DNA of 64,000 nucleotides. Origin: Brevibacterium antiquum CNRZ 918. GTDB lineage: Bacteria; Actinomycetota; Actinomycetes; Actinomycetales; Brevibacteriaceae. This document shows, one piece after another, positions 51,657-61,344 of the stretch (its first letter is position 1; the number at the start of each line of letters is the position of its first letter). The DNA lies in NCBI RefSeq assembly GCF_900169145.1, contig NZ_FXZD01000001.1:372001-436000 (forward strand), in the 5' to 3' direction. The translations under genes and the position numbers were made by a program. A model generated the notes under the pieces. That model saw only the letters and a program-made list of their open reading frames with translations, did not search any database and was not told where the DNA came from.

Positions 51657-52978
51657 GGCTCATCGTAAAAGAGAGTGTAGGCCGAGGAATTTCAAACGGA
51701 GCGAGTAGCTATCCGGATAGACGTCGAGGTCTTCCGATGATGGAAGTTCTCACACTGCCCATCCGAAAGAGCTCGACGTGTCTAAGCCTATATTCTCGAT
51801 CCCTGACCTCACGACATTCGCCCGCCTCGACACCCTTGACCTGACATGCATCGGCCAACACATCACCGCCCACAAAGCGGTGCTGAAATGCCGACCGAAC
51901 ACGGCCGATGATCGGTGCCGACGATGTGGCGGCCACGGCGACATCCGCGACACCGTCCTGCGCCGCCTGGCCCACGAACCCTTCGGACACAGACCAACGA
52001 CACTTCATATCCGCCTGCATCGCTACAAGTGCATCGAATGCGGCCACGTGTGGCGCCAGGACCCCACGAACGCGGCACCAATCCGAGCAACAATTTCTCG
52101 AGCAGGAGTGAACTGGGCACTGTGTGCCCGCGTCATCGATCAGGACACCGTCTCAGTCATCGCTGACAAGCTCGCGGTGTCCCGGCATACCGCGAATTCC
52201 GCGGTTCGGGACTAAGGACAACAGTTTTTAATCAACGATCCCACCCGCTTCGACGGCGTGTCTGTGGTTGGTGTCGATGACTCCCCCGCGCGCTACGCTC
52301 TCAAGCGGGAGGTACCCTCTCTGTGTGGCGCCACACTCGCCGGGGAGACAAGTGCGTCACGGTCATCATCGATCTCACCCCGATCAGCCAGGGCACGGGC
52401 CCAGCACGCCTACGCGATATGGTGCCGGTCGGTCGAAGCAGGTCCTCAAACCAATGGTTGGCCGCACGACCGAAAGACTGGCGTGATGCACTCGATGACG
52501 TTCGCCGCCGCGTCCAGCAGGAGACAACTGGGCATCGTGGACGAGCTGCTGATCCGTTGTATCGGGAAAGGAGGACGCTGCAAACAAGCACGGATCGCCC
52601 TTCTCTTCGCTGATGCGAACCTCACCGAGACCGAAGTCACTTGGGCGCTCTACCAAGACATCGTGGCTGCTTACCGGGCCGAGGACAGAAGCGAAGGCAA
52701 GAGGCTCTTGCAGGCTGTCATCGATGCTTTGTCGGCGGGTCTGGGTTGGCTGAGTTGAGGCGGTTGGGGAGAACTCCGAAGCGACGTGCACCTGACGCAG
52801 TGGCGTTCTTCACCAGGCCCGGGACGTCGAACGGGCCCACCGAATCGATCAATTGCAGGCTCGAAAATCTTCGGGGATCGACCCTGGGGCTTCCACAATC
52901 TCACTCATTACATCGCCAGGTGCTTACTCGAATCAGGTGGCTTCCGACCGGTTCTGAACTCTCAATTGCGATGAGTAA
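51657..52978 (+). mobile_element. Decayed ISL3-family insertion sequence
   Basis: About 1.32 kb bounded by imperfect terminal inverted repeats: CTCATCGTAAAAGAGAGT (51659-51676) against ACTCTCAATTGCGATGAG (52958-52975), 15 of 18 matching. The flanks carry CTTAACG directly outside each end (51650-51656 and 52979-52985), a 7-bp remnant of the 8-bp target duplication expected for this family. The transposase gene inside is broken in several places, so the element is immobile. It sits between qcrB and the ctaF end, in otherwise gene-free DNA. Confidence 0.85.
51778..52976 (+). pseudogene. ISL3 transposase, multiply broken
   Basis: The N-terminal 145 codons are intact: zinc-finger CRRCGGHGDIRDTV, then LAHEPFGHRPTTLHI and YKCIECGHVWRQD. 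An in-frame TAA at 52213-52215 follows. The reading then resumes as FDGVSVVGVDD, shifts frame after an insertion of about 40 bases (VWRHTRRGDK, 52323 onward), and loses the segment with the second catalytic Asp between WRDAL and DDVRRRVQQ, where intact relatives have about 30 more residues. Near the end GTSNGPTESINCRLE keeps the catalytic Glu in yet another frame. At least one stop, several frameshifts and one deletion. Confidence 0.88.
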
Positions 52979-52985
52979 CTTAACG

Positions 52986-53800
52986 TAGCTCAACGTGGAG
53001 GCACCACAGTGGACCGTCTCACCCACGTCGGCGATGCCCCGTGATCTGTGCACAGAAGTACTGAGAGGATATATCCCACGGCCACCAACAGCTGTGTGGG
53101 GCAACGATCTGACGGTGGCCCAAACCGGCGATGAGGATAGCTGCCGCCTGGTGGACAGTAACTCCAGCCCAATTGTTGTAGACCAACGGCTCCAGCCACG
53201 GCGGTCCCGCTCATGCGCTGATAGTCCGAGAGACGAACAGGCGATTCCCGATTCGACCCCTCGCAGCAAGGCTCATGGTGAGGATGAAGGGTAGAAGCTA
53301 TGGCCACCGGTGACTCGGTTCCGTGAGTTTCACGAAGGAGAGTCTGACGGACAGACACCACTTCAATAGCGAGCGACCCGGAAGTCCTCCGCCGGTTGAT
53401 GACAGGCCCCTCGCGTAAAGCTGCTCAAAGAGGCATAAAGGCGGCTATGAGGGCCCTCTGCCTTGTCCCTGAGTCCAAAAACGACCGTTGACGTCGGGCG
53501 CGTATGCTAAGCCGCGGCGATTAGGACTGTCAGCGATCCTGCGCGGGCATGTTCGCGGAATGCGGGCGGAGGCGGAAGCGGGTGCTGGCAGGCAGATATC
53601 TACCCGGCGCCCAGGTTGGTGGTGTGCTGTCCTTACCCAAGTCGCGAGGAACCTCGGACAGCTGTGGACTGAGAGCTGAGGAAGGCCGTGGCCCGGGCAC
53701 ACAAGCGCCTTAGGGCGCCGCACGGAGTTGCACCCTGCATCGTTCGCCAACGACCTGCCACGAACGTCGAATACGTGCATCGCGCCCAGACCGGAAGACA
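52986..53800. other. Gene-free 0.8 kb between the insertion sequence and ctaF
   Basis: No gene that I can support. The reading frames present are short, Arg/Ser/Gly-rich and lack ribosome sites. Together with 51425-51656 it formed one stretch of about 1.05 kb before the insertion. It may be old decayed coding DNA; no protein family is recognisable. Confidence 0.5.
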
Positions 53801-53836
53801 CTGATGGCCCGGACTCATTTGAGTCCGGGCCATCAG
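53801..53836 (-). terminator. 17-bp hairpin terminator after ctaF
   Basis: CTGATGGCCCGGACTCA pairs perfectly with 53820-53836; the formal loop is 2 bases, so the top pairs must open. It lies 35 bases beyond the ctaF stop. Confidence 0.85.
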
Positions 53837-53870
53837 CGCTATCTGTTAACAGTGTTCGCTCTGCAACGAA

Positions 53871-54272
53871 TCAGTGGGCGTGGTCCCCTCGATCGTGTTC
53901 GTACGAAAGTCCGACGAGAGAGACTAGTCCGAGTACGGCGCCGAAGGGGAAAATCCACCAGCCCATGGCGATTCCGTAGAAGGCCACAGCTGCCGACCCG
54001 GCGCAGGCGATCGGCCACCAGCTCCATGGGCTGAAGAAACCGTAGTCTGCGTCGGCATCGGAGATCTCTGCCTGCTCGGAATCCTGTGGCTGACGTCCGA
54101 CCCGACGATCGGTCAGCCACAGGTAGACACCGATCATGGCGGACATGACTCCGGTGAGAAGCAGGGCGGGGAATCCGACCATCTCAGTGAAATCCGTGAA
54201 GAAGCCGTAGGCAACAGCCACAATGACGAAGAACACTGCGTTGACCAGGAAAAGCGTGATCGACGACTTCAC
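53871..54272 (-). CDS. ctaF: Cytochrome c oxidase subunit IV (actinobacterial)
   Basis: The small actinobacteria-specific subunit of the aa3 oxidase, 133 residues with four membrane helices: [59 protein letters not shown] and a fourth near the C-terminus ending [10 protein letters not shown]. It begins at a GTG overlapping the ctaD stop (GTGA), so it is coupled to subunit I. Confidence 0.94.
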   Translation of the reverse strand: MKSSITLFLVNAVFFVIVAVAYGFFTDFTEMVGFPALLLTGVMSAMIGVYLWLTDRRVGRQPQDSEQAEISDADADYGFFSPWSWWPIACAGSAAVAFYGIAMGWWIFPFGAVLGLVSLVGLSYEHDRGDHAH

Positions 54273-55966
54273 TTGACGTTACCTCCGGCGAGTTGCGGTT
54301 CAGGGGTGCCGTGCCCGGCGTATTCGAGCAGCTCCGGATGGTTCACATCAAAGGCCGGACGCTCCGAACGGATGCGAGGCAACGAAGTGAAGTTGTGGCG
54401 CGGGGGTGGGCAGGAAGTCGCCCACTCCAGCGAACCGCCATAACCCCACGGATCGTCGACCGTGACCTTCGGGGCATTGCGGGCGGTGATCCACACGTTC
54501 CAGAAGAACGGAACCATCGACAGACCCAGCAGCATCGCACCGACAGTGGACACCTGGTTCATCCACGTGAAGCCATCCTGGGGAAGGTAGTCCGCGTAAC
54601 GACGTGGCATACCGTCGACTCCCAGCCAGTGCTGGACGAGGAACGTGCCGTGGAAGCCGATGAACAGCATCCAGAAGTGGATGTGTCCCAACTTCTCGTT
54701 GAGCATCTTCCCGGTCCACTTCGGCCACCAGAAGTAGAATCCGGCGAACATCGCGAACACAACCGTGCCGAAGATCACGTAGTGGAAGTGGGCGACGACG
54801 AAGTAGGTGTCCGAAACCTGTTGGTCAAGGGCAGGGCTGGCCAGGATGACACCGGTGAGACCACCGAAGAGGAATGTGACGAGGAATCCGATGGACCAGA
54901 CCATCGGCGTCTCGAAGGTGATCGACCCACGCCACATCGTGCCCACCCAGTTGAAGAACTTCACACCCGTCGGAATAGCGATGAGCATCGTCATGAACGC
55001 AAAGAACGGGAGGGCGACAACACCGGTGACGTACATGTGGTGGGCCCACACAGTCACCGACAGCGCTGCAATCGCAATCGTTGCGAAGACCAGTTCCTTG
55101 TAACCGAAGACAGGCTTACGGCTGAAGACAGGGAAGATCTCGGTCACGATGCCGAAGAACGGCAATGCGATGACATAAACCTCGGGGTGGCCGAAGAACC
55201 AGAACAAGTGCTGCCACAGGATTGGTCCCCCGTTTCCGGGACTGAAGACATGGGATCCCAATATTCGGTCAGCGCCCAACACCAGAAGAGCTGCTGCCAG
55301 AGGCTGGAAGGCCATGAGGACCAGAATTCCGGTGATCAGTGTGTTCCAGGTGAAGATGGGCATCCTGAACATGGTCATACCAGGAGCACGCATCGTGATG
55401 ATCGTGGTGATGAAGTTGACCGAGCCGAGAATCGTGCCAACGCCTTGCAACGCCAAGCCGAGAACCCAGAGGTTACCACCGGCACCCGGTGTGAACGTGG
55501 TGTTACTCAGCGGCGCGTACGCAGTCCATCCGAAAGAGGCTGCACCCTGGGGGGTGAGGAAGCCGGAGATGGCGATCAGCGAACCGAAGAGGTACATCCA
55601 GAAGGCAAACGCGTTCAGACGTGGGAACGCCACGTCGGGAGCGCCGATCTGCAGGGGCATGATCACGTTGGCGAAGCCCGAGAAGAGTGGTGTCGCGAAC
55701 ATCAGCAGCATCAGCGTGCCGTGCATCGTGAACAGCTGGTTGTACTGCTCCTTCGTCTCAATGATCTGCATGCCGGGATCGAAGAGCTCGAGGCGGATGA
55801 TGAGCGCCATGACGCCGCCGACGCAGAAGAAGAAGAACGACCCGATCAGGTACATGTACCCGATCGTCTTATGGTCAGTCGACGTGATCCAGTCGACGAT
55901 GATCTTGCCCTTGCTCCGTGGAGCAACAGGGGCGTCAAGGACCGACTGATTCATCGTTGCGGTCAT
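54269..55966 (-). CDS. ctaD: Cytochrome c oxidase subunit I
   Basis: Catalytic subunit with heme a and the heme a3-CuB centre, 565 residues, twelve membrane helices. Key segments: [17 protein letters not shown] (low-spin heme His), [19 protein letters not shown] (CuB His and the cross-linked Tyr), [13 protein letters not shown] (a3 and a ligands). The K- and D-channel glutamate of HPEV is present. ATG overlaps the ctaC stop (ATGA). Second gene of the ctaC-ctaD-ctaF operon. Confidence 0.97.
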   Translation of the reverse strand: MTATMNQSVLDAPVAPRSKGKIIVDWITSTDHKTIGYMYLIGSFFFFCVGGVMALIIRLELFDPGMQIIETKEQYNQLFTMHGTLMLLMFATPLFSGFANVIMPLQIGAPDVAFPRLNAFAFWMYLFGSLIAISGFLTPQGAASFGWTAYAPLSNTTFTPGAGGNLWVLGLALQGVGTILGSVNFITTIITMRAPGMTMFRMPIFTWNTLITGILVLMAFQPLAAALLVLGADRILGSHVFSPGNGGPILWQHLFWFFGHPEVYVIALPFFGIVTEIFPVFSRKPVFGYKELVFATIAIAALSVTVWAHHMYVTGVVALPFFAFMTMLIAIPTGVKFFNWVGTMWRGSITFETPMVWSIGFLVTFLFGGLTGVILASPALDQQVSDTYFVVAHFHYVIFGTVVFAMFAGFYFWWPKWTGKMLNEKLGHIHFWMLFIGFHGTFLVQHWLGVDGMPRRYADYLPQDGFTWMNQVSTVGAMLLGLSMVPFFWNVWITARNAPKVTVDDPWGYGGSLEWATSCPPPRHNFTSLPRIRSERPAFDVNHPELLEYAGHGTPEPQLAGGNVK

Positions 55967-56835
55967 TTTTCAGCACCTTCTTTCGGGTACCAGTTGCGAT
56001 CGTATTCAGGACCGAGCTGACCGGTGTTGCCGTCGTCGGCGAGAGACTTGGTGTAGTCGTCGAACTCGGCTTTGGACACGACCTTCACATTGAAGAGCAT
56101 CTCCGAGTGGTACTCACCACACAGCTCGGCGCACTTGCCCACGTACTCGCCTTCTTTCTCGGCGCGCAGATGCAGACTCTGGTCATGACCAGGAATCATG
56201 TCGCGCTTCTCGAGGAAGGCGGGGACCCAGAACGAGTGGATGACATCGCGTGAACGCAGTCTGATCTCGAGGTCGGTGTCGACCGGGAGGTAGAGGGTCG
56301 GTGCCTTCTCCCCCGGCTTCTCAGAGCCGTCGAGGTGGACCTGCGTTCCCGCGAAGTACACGTCTTGATTGACGTAGTTGAAGTCCCATGCCCATTGCTT
56401 TGCGGCGACTTCGATAACCTGTTCACCGGGAGTGGTGTCGTCGGTGGTCTTGTCCATGACCTGGACGCTCTGGAAGAAGAATCCGAGGACCAGGATGACT
56501 GGAGTGACCGTGAACAGGATTTCGATCGGCATACTGTAGCGCAGCTGCACAGGCAGTCCGCGATCGTTCTTGCGGCGGCGGTAGGCGATCATCGCCCACA
56601 GAATGAGGCCCCACACGATCAGCCCCACGATCAGCAGGGCGATCCATGCACCGTTCCACAGTGAGGTGTATGCCTCGGTGTGGTTGGTGGCGCCCTTCGA
56701 TTCGGCGGGGAAGAATCCTGTGGAGATCTGCTCTTTCGTGCAGCCGGACAGCAACGCCAGTACAGCGACGGCGCCCAGAGTGCCGAGCCGCTTCGCCCAG
56801 GACCTTCCCGGTCCTGCCTGATTCGGAGAATCCAC
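55963..56835 (-). CDS. ctaC: Cytochrome c oxidase subunit II
   Basis: Carries the CuA centre that receives electrons from QcrC. 290 residues from a GTG with GAAAGG upstream. A lipoprotein signal (VLALLSGC) is followed by two membrane helices ([20 protein letters not shown] and [17 protein letters not shown]) and the cupredoxin domain: [21 protein letters not shown], and the CuA site [12 protein letters not shown]. It heads the operon; the promoter region holds the palindrome shared with ctaE. Confidence 0.96.
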   Translation of the reverse strand: MDSPNQAGPGRSWAKRLGTLGAVAVLALLSGCTKEQISTGFFPAESKGATNHTEAYTSLWNGAWIALLIVGLIVWGLILWAMIAYRRRKNDRGLPVQLRYSMPIEILFTVTPVILVLGFFFQSVQVMDKTTDDTTPGEQVIEVAAKQWAWDFNYVNQDVYFAGTQVHLDGSEKPGEKAPTLYLPVDTDLEIRLRSRDVIHSFWVPAFLEKRDMIPGHDQSLHLRAEKEGEYVGKCAELCGEYHSEMLFNVKVVSKAEFDDYTKSLADDGNTGQLGPEYDRNWYPKEGAEK

Positions 56836-56909
56836 GTGCAGCCTTTCACAACCGTATTCGTCCTCCGTTTTTCGGAAGGGACGAATTCTTACTATGTCAG
56901 TTACCAGAG

Positions 56910-56930
56910 TACCGCTACAGGCGGTAGAAA
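56910..56930. promoter_or_regulatory. Palindromic motif upstream of ctaC
   Basis: TACCGC-TACAG-GCGGTA (56910-56926) is a perfect 6-bp inverted repeat, and the overlapping 18 bases 56913-56930 match the ctaE-upstream motif at 15 positions. It lies 75-95 bases before the ctaC start, between aat and ctaC. Confidence 0.55.
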
Positions 56931-56945
56931 TTCACATGCAAATGA

Positions 56946-57614
56946 TCATTTGTTGAGAATAACCTGACAACGATCCCCGCGGAGAGCGGAATCTAGCCGA
57001 GACAAGTAGTCGAGACCGCTGATCTCCGACACGCCGAGGCTTGCAAGGTGTGATGTCTGCCACTGTGTATCAATGAGCCATTCAGTCGTGTCGGCAACGG
57101 CACCGACCGAGGTGGGAGGAGTTGGGGGCGTGGTTTCGTCGAACAGGGAGACCAGGTGCACAAGCGCGGCTTTGGAAGCATCGCGCTGGGTGTGAAACAT
57201 CGATTCTCCGGCGAAGAACGAGCCCATGGCAACCCCGTAGAGTCCCCCGACGAGGACGCCCTCGGATCTGACCTCGACAGAATGCGCCCACCCATCCGTG
57301 TGGAGGCCGAGGTAGAGGCGAATGATGTCTTCGGTGATCCAGCTGCCGGGCCTGTTGGGATCCGCGCAGGCGCGGATGACCTGTTCGAAATCCGTGTCGA
57401 CACTGCATTCGAAGCGGCGCATCGACTTACGCAGGCTCCTGCTGACTTTGAGATCTCGCGGGAGAAGTACACCGCGACGCCGCGGGGCCCACCACCCCAT
57501 GCGTCCGGTTCCGCCGCTGCCGATGCCCATGGGGAAGAGTCCAGCCCGATACGAAGAGAGGACCTGGGACTGCGTTGCCGTGTATGACACGGCGCGCAGA
57601 TCCTCCAGGTCCAT
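56946..57614 (-). CDS. aat: Leucyl/phenylalanyl-tRNA--protein transferase
   Basis: Adds Leu or Phe to the N-terminus of proteins bearing basic residues, creating N-degrons for ClpS-ClpAP. 222 residues, usual length. The motif set is GLFPMG, WWAPRRRGVL, GSWITEDIIRLYLGLH, AHSVEVRSEGVLVGGLYGVAMG, and GESMFHTQRDASKAALVHL. ATG start. It is followed on the same strand by the cta operon with about 110 bases between, so it is probably separate from it. Confidence 0.94.
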   Translation of the reverse strand: MDLEDLRAVSYTATQSQVLSSYRAGLFPMGIGSGGTGRMGWWAPRRRGVLLPRDLKVSRSLRKSMRRFECSVDTDFEQVIRACADPNRPGSWITEDIIRLYLGLHTDGWAHSVEVRSEGVLVGGLYGVAMGSFFAGESMFHTQRDASKAALVHLVSLFDETTPPTPPTSVGAVADTTEWLIDTQWQTSHLASLGVSEISGLDYLSRLDSALRGDRCQVILNK

Positions 57615-57651
57615 CTCGGTGATTTTCAGGTGTGCTTCTAGCGGGCGGACA

Positions 57652-58005
57652 TCAGTGGAACGAGTCGCCGCAGGCGCAGGAACCGCCGGCGTTCGGGTTG
57701 TCGATCGTGAAGCCCTGCTTCTCGATGGTGTCTGCGAAGTCGATGGTCGAGCCGCCGAGGTAGGGCACGCTCATCCGGTCGACGATGACCTCGACGCCGT
57801 CGAAGTCGCGCACGGCATCACCGTCAAGCTGACGCTCGTCGAAGTACAGCTGATAGATCAGACCAGAGCAGCCGCCGGGCTGAACGGCCACACGCAGACG
57901 CAGGTCATCGCGACCTTCCTGCTGCAACAGGCTGCGCACCTTATCAGCTGCCGTGCTCGACAGTTCGACCTCGTGCGTGGCCATTGCTTCGTTCGTCACA
58001 GTCAT
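57652..58005 (-). CDS. erpA: A-type iron-sulfur carrier (ErpA/IscA family)
   Basis: A 117-residue HesB-like protein that delivers Fe-S clusters to target enzymes. The three ligands are Cys in QPGGCSGLIYQL and the pair in GGSCACGDSF near the C-terminus. ATG 58005 gives a short N-terminal extension (TVTNEAMATHEVEL); ATG 57987 is an alternative. It lies 37 bases upstream of aat on the same strand. Confidence 0.92.
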   Translation of the reverse strand: MTVTNEAMATHEVELSSTAADKVRSLLQQEGRDDLRLRVAVQPGGCSGLIYQLYFDERQLDGDAVRDFDGVEVIVDRMSVPYLGGSTIDFADTIEKQGFTIDNPNAGGSCACGDSFH

Positions 58006-58089
58006 GGTTACTCCTCATTTCGATCCTGCCTGTCTCCAGGCTACACCGCGAACAACGTTCTAGGCGGTGACCCTATTCCCAAGTCGTCC

Positions 58090-59463
58090 TCAGTTGAGTG
58101 CCAGTTTCTGCAGAAGGAGCGCCTCAGCGACGATAGCCGCCTTGAAATCGGGCACATACAGCGATTCGTTTGCGCTGTGTGCCCTGGCATCGGGGTCTTC
58201 GACTCCGGTAACCAGAATCGATGCCTGAGGGAACACTTCGAGGAGATCGGCGATGAACGGGATCGAGCCGCCGATGCCCATGGTCACGGACTCCTGCCCC
58301 CATGCTTCGGTGAGGGCACGTTGCGCGGTCTGCACTACAGGGTCGTTCATATCGGCCTGCCACGGACTGCCGCCTTCCGTGTCCCCGATCGTCAGGGTGG
58401 CGCCGAAGGGAAGATTGTCGCGCAGATGCGCTTCGACGGCCTTGACGGCGTTGTCGGGCGTGTCTCCTGGTGCCAAGCGGATCGACAGTTTTGCTCGCAG
58501 ATTCGACTGGAGTGTGTTCGAAGAGACGTCGACATCGGGGATGTCGAGTCCGATGACCGTGATTGACGGCTGGGTCCACAGGCGTGAAGCCAGGGACCCC
58601 GAGCCGATAAGTGAACTCGAATCAAGAATTCCGGAGTCGGAGCGAATCGTCGACTCTTCGTAGTCGATAGTGCTCTCAGTCTGCGACTTGAGACCACGGA
58701 CGGCAACGGAGCCGTTCTCATCGTGGAGGCTGCCCAGCACCCTTGTCATCGCCAGCATCGCGTCGGGGACGACCCCGCCGTACATTCCCGAATGCACCGC
58801 GTGATCAAGCGTGGAGATGTCGAATTCGATGGCGCACATGCCGCGCAGGCTCGTGGTCAGAGCTGGTGTGCCGGCAGCCCAGTTGCCGGAATCGGCGACG
58901 ACGATGACGTCGGCTGCGAGCTTGTCCTGGTAAGTCTCGAGGAAGTTGCGGAAGCTTGGGCTGCCGGCCTCTTCCTCCCCTTCGATGAAGAGAGTCACCC
59001 CCACGCCGAGGCGGTCTGCCAGGAGGCGCAGCGCGGTGAGGTGGACCATGATGCCAGCTTTGTCGTCGGCGGCCCCACGACCGTAGAGACGGTCCCCGGT
59101 TCGGGTGGCGACGAAGGGTTCAGTGTTCCAGGCTTCAGGCTTGCCCGGAGGCTGAACGTCGTGGTGGGCGTAGAGCAGCACGGTGCAAGCCCCTGCGGGA
59201 GCTGGCACCGAGGCGACGACAGCCGGGTAGCCTTCGGTTCCGTCCTCCTGGGCTGCGGTCAGGATGTCGACGTCGAGTCCCAGGCCGCGGGCGAGGTCCG
59301 CGACGGCTTCGGCGCTGGACCGAACGTTCGCGGGGTCGAAGCTCGGCCAGGCGACCGAGGGGATCGCCACGAGATCGGTCAGCTGGTCGATGACCTCGTC
59401 GAAAATAGTGTCGAGTTCAGCATGCAATTGTGCACTGTCAAGTGCAGAAGTCGATTCGCTCAT
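58090..59463 (-). CDS. M20 family dipeptidase
   Basis: A 457-residue zinc-dependent peptidase of the CNDP/PepV-like branch of M20. ATG 59463 follows GGAGA closely; a longer frame to 59559 runs through the divergent promoter and is rejected. Metal and catalytic residues: LLYAHHDVQPPG, GRGAADDKAG, FIEGEEEAGSPSF, and the lid domain dimer contact. The C-terminal HSANESLYV carries the last histidine. It probably cleaves dipeptides in the cytoplasm. Divergent from the DUF3043 gene, with only 23 bases between the start codons. Confidence 0.9.
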   Translation of the reverse strand: MSESTSALDSAQLHAELDTIFDEVIDQLTDLVAIPSVAWPSFDPANVRSSAEAVADLARGLGLDVDILTAAQEDGTEGYPAVVASVPAPAGACTVLLYAHHDVQPPGKPEAWNTEPFVATRTGDRLYGRGAADDKAGIMVHLTALRLLADRLGVGVTLFIEGEEEAGSPSFRNFLETYQDKLAADVIVVADSGNWAAGTPALTTSLRGMCAIEFDISTLDHAVHSGMYGGVVPDAMLAMTRVLGSLHDENGSVAVRGLKSQTESTIDYEESTIRSDSGILDSSSLIGSGSLASRLWTQPSITVIGLDIPDVDVSSNTLQSNLRAKLSIRLAPGDTPDNAVKAVEAHLRDNLPFGATLTIGDTEGGSPWQADMNDPVVQTAQRALTEAWGQESVTMGIGGSIPFIADLLEVFPQASILVTGVEDPDARAHSANESLYVPDFKAAIVAEALLLQKLALN

Positions 59464-59473
59464 TCTCCAAAGG

Positions 59474-59479
59474 TAGTAT
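59474..59479 (+). promoter_or_regulatory. Likely -10 box for leaderless DUF3043 mRNA
   Basis: TAGTAT ends 7 bases before the GTG start at 59487, so transcription would begin at or next to the start codon. There is no ribosome site. Overlaps the leader of the divergent dipeptidase. Confidence 0.5.
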
Positions 59480-59486
59480 TCATTAG

Positions 59487-60101
59487 GTGTTCGGAAGCAA
59501 AAAATCTCATGAGGATGCGCAATCCTCCGACAATCGACCGGTGAACGATGACGGTTCACGCCCCGACGCTGTCTCGCAGCGTGAGGCTGAACAGAAGAAA
59601 GGACGGCCGACGCCCAAACGCAGTCAGCAGGAATCGGTGCGCAAGCAGCCGCTGGTTTCGAAGGATCGCAAGGTGGCGAACCAGCGTGCCAAGGAACAGA
59701 CGCGCAAGGACCGCGATCGCGCCCGGATGGGCATGATGAATGGCGAAGAGCAGTATCTCACGCGCCGCGACAAAGGCCCACAGCGCCGCTACGTTCGCGA
59801 CTACATCGATGCCCGCTTCTCTATCGGAGAGCTGTTCATCCCCGCTGCGATTCTGATCCTGGTTGTGGCATTCACACAGCCGGTCGCCATTCAGCAGTAC
59901 TTCACCTACGCAGTCTGGGGTCTGCTGGCCCTGGTCATCCTCGACGGCGTGATCGTCAACTACATCCTCAAGGGACGGTTGAAAGCCAAGTTCGGTACCG
60001 TCGAACGAGGCCTGGCGCTCTACGCGATCATGCGCAGCGTCCAGATTCGTCCGCTGCGCATGCCGAAACCTCAGGTCAAGCGCCGCCAGTACCCCGAGTG
60101 A
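59487..60101 (+). CDS. DUF3043 membrane protein
   Basis: A 204-residue actinobacterial protein of unknown function. The N-terminal half is highly charged (about 100 residues of Lys, Arg, Glu and Gln), with GRPTPKRSQQES, then RRDKGPQRRYVRDYIDARFS, the family core. Two membrane helices follow (LFIPAAILILVVAFTQ and YAVWGLLALVILDGVIVNYI), then a basic C-terminus ending RPLRMPKPQVKRRQYPE. It starts at a GTG and appears leaderless. The 3' end overlaps the end of pyrD by 26 bases. Confidence 0.88.
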   Translation: MFGSKKSHEDAQSSDNRPVNDDGSRPDAVSQREAEQKKGRPTPKRSQQESVRKQPLVSKDRKVANQRAKEQTRKDRDRARMGMMNGEEQYLTRRDKGPQRRYVRDYIDARFSIGELFIPAAILILVVAFTQPVAIQQYFTYAVWGLLALVILDGVIVNYILKGRLKAKFGTVERGLALYAIMRSVQIRPLRMPKPQVKRRQYPE

Positions 60102-61188
60102 GCAGAGTCCGCGCACGCCGTGTGCGGAGGATTCGTCCGGGCCAGAACGGTCCGGAGTAGATCATCTCCGAATAGGACTGAACCAGGTCAGCGCCCGCCG
60201 CAAGTCGGGCGCTGATGTCATTGGCGTCCGAGATTCCGCCGACCGAGATGATGCTCAGGTTCTCGCCGACGGTGGCCTTGACCAGCCGCAGCACTTCCAG
60301 CGACCGGTGTGCCAACGGTCGGCCCGAGATGCCTCCGGCCTGCCCGCGAGCGAAGTCAGCCTCACGACCACTCAGCACGGTTCGATCGATCGTGGTGTTG
60401 GTGGTGATGAGACCATCAACACCCGAACGCATAGCGAGATCACAGATCTCAACGACATCCTCGTCACTGAGATCGGGTGCGATCTTGACCAGCAGAGGCA
60501 CATGGCCGAGCGTGGAACGAGGAGCCGCAACCACCTCGGCGGCGGCAGAGCGCACGGCGTCGATGATGGGTTCCAGGCTAGACACGGACTGCAGGTCACG
60601 CAGCCCCGGAGTGTTGGGTGAACTGACATTGATGACGAGGTAGTCAGCCAGAGGTGCACAGAACCGCGCTGAACTCGCATAGTCCTCGACCGCATCGGCG
60701 GCGTCGACGACCTTGGTCTTGCCGATGTTGATCCCGATGAGCGGTCGCTGTCTCGCGGGTAGGGAGGCAATGGACTTCCGTTGCCCCTCGATGTTGAATG
60801 CGGCCTGCCGGGCGCCCTGATTGTTGAAGCCCATCCGATTGAGCAGCGCAATATTGTTGCGCAGTCGAAACAGTCGAGGCTTGTCGTTGCCGGGCTGAGA
60901 ATGAGCGGTGATGGTGCCGACCTCGATGTGGCCGAAGCCCAGCGCCGAGAGCGCGCGAATCCCCTCACCGTTCTTGTCGAAGCCGGCAGCAAGCCCGAGG
61001 CGGTTGGGGAACCGCAGACCCAGGACATTCACCTCGTCTCGAGTGCCGCGGGCTAGGACCAGACGCAGCAGACGGCCCAGACCGGGGACGGAGTCGAGGA
61101 TTTTCAGCGCTGTGAACGACACATGATGTGCACGTTCGGCATCCATAGGGGCGAAGAAGAGTTTGAAGATAAGTGAGTACACACCCAC
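60076..61188 (-). CDS. pyrD: Quinone-dependent dihydroorotate dehydrogenase
   Basis: Fourth step of pyrimidine synthesis, passing electrons to the respiratory quinone pool. 370 residues; class 2, with an N-terminal membrane-facing helical pair (VYSLIFKLFFAPMDAERAHH). The FMN site and catalytic Ser are visible: GLAAGFDKNGEGI, GFGHIEVGTITAHSQPGN, INVSSPNTPGLRDLQ, and near the end ISVGGISDANDI with GADLVQSYSEMIYSGP. GTG start. It is convergent with the DUF3043 gene and divergent from pepA. Confidence 0.95.
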   Translation of the reverse strand: MGVYSLIFKLFFAPMDAERAHHVSFTALKILDSVPGLGRLLRLVLARGTRDEVNVLGLRFPNRLGLAAGFDKNGEGIRALSALGFGHIEVGTITAHSQPGNDKPRLFRLRNNIALLNRMGFNNQGARQAAFNIEGQRKSIASLPARQRPLIGINIGKTKVVDAADAVEDYASSARFCAPLADYLVINVSSPNTPGLRDLQSVSSLEPIIDAVRSAAAEVVAAPRSTLGHVPLLVKIAPDLSDEDVVEICDLAMRSGVDGLITTNTTIDRTVLSGREADFARGQAGGISGRPLAHRSLEVLRLVKATVGENLSIISVGGISDANDISARLAAGADLVQSYSEMIYSGPFWPGRILRTRRARTLLTRGTGGA

Positions 61189-61344
61189 CAGAATATGCCA
61201 GGCGGTGACCCGAACGTCAGACGGGATAGTTGGCTGACATCAGGAATTCACGCAGATCCCTGCTCAGAACGGTCGCCGTTTATCCATCCCCCGCGAAATG
61301 GCATTAGGATCGATTCAACGTTCAAAGACAATGAAAGGGAATAT

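Noticed and set aside
52990..53361. 123-codon frame on the minus strand beside the insertion sequence
   Set aside because: Low-complexity mix with no family, no ribosome site, and it does not continue sensibly across the pre-insertion junction.
54293..56020. 575-codon open frame opposite ctaD and ctaC
   Set aside because: Very Arg/Glu/His-rich with no family match, and fully covered by ctaC and ctaD on the other strand.
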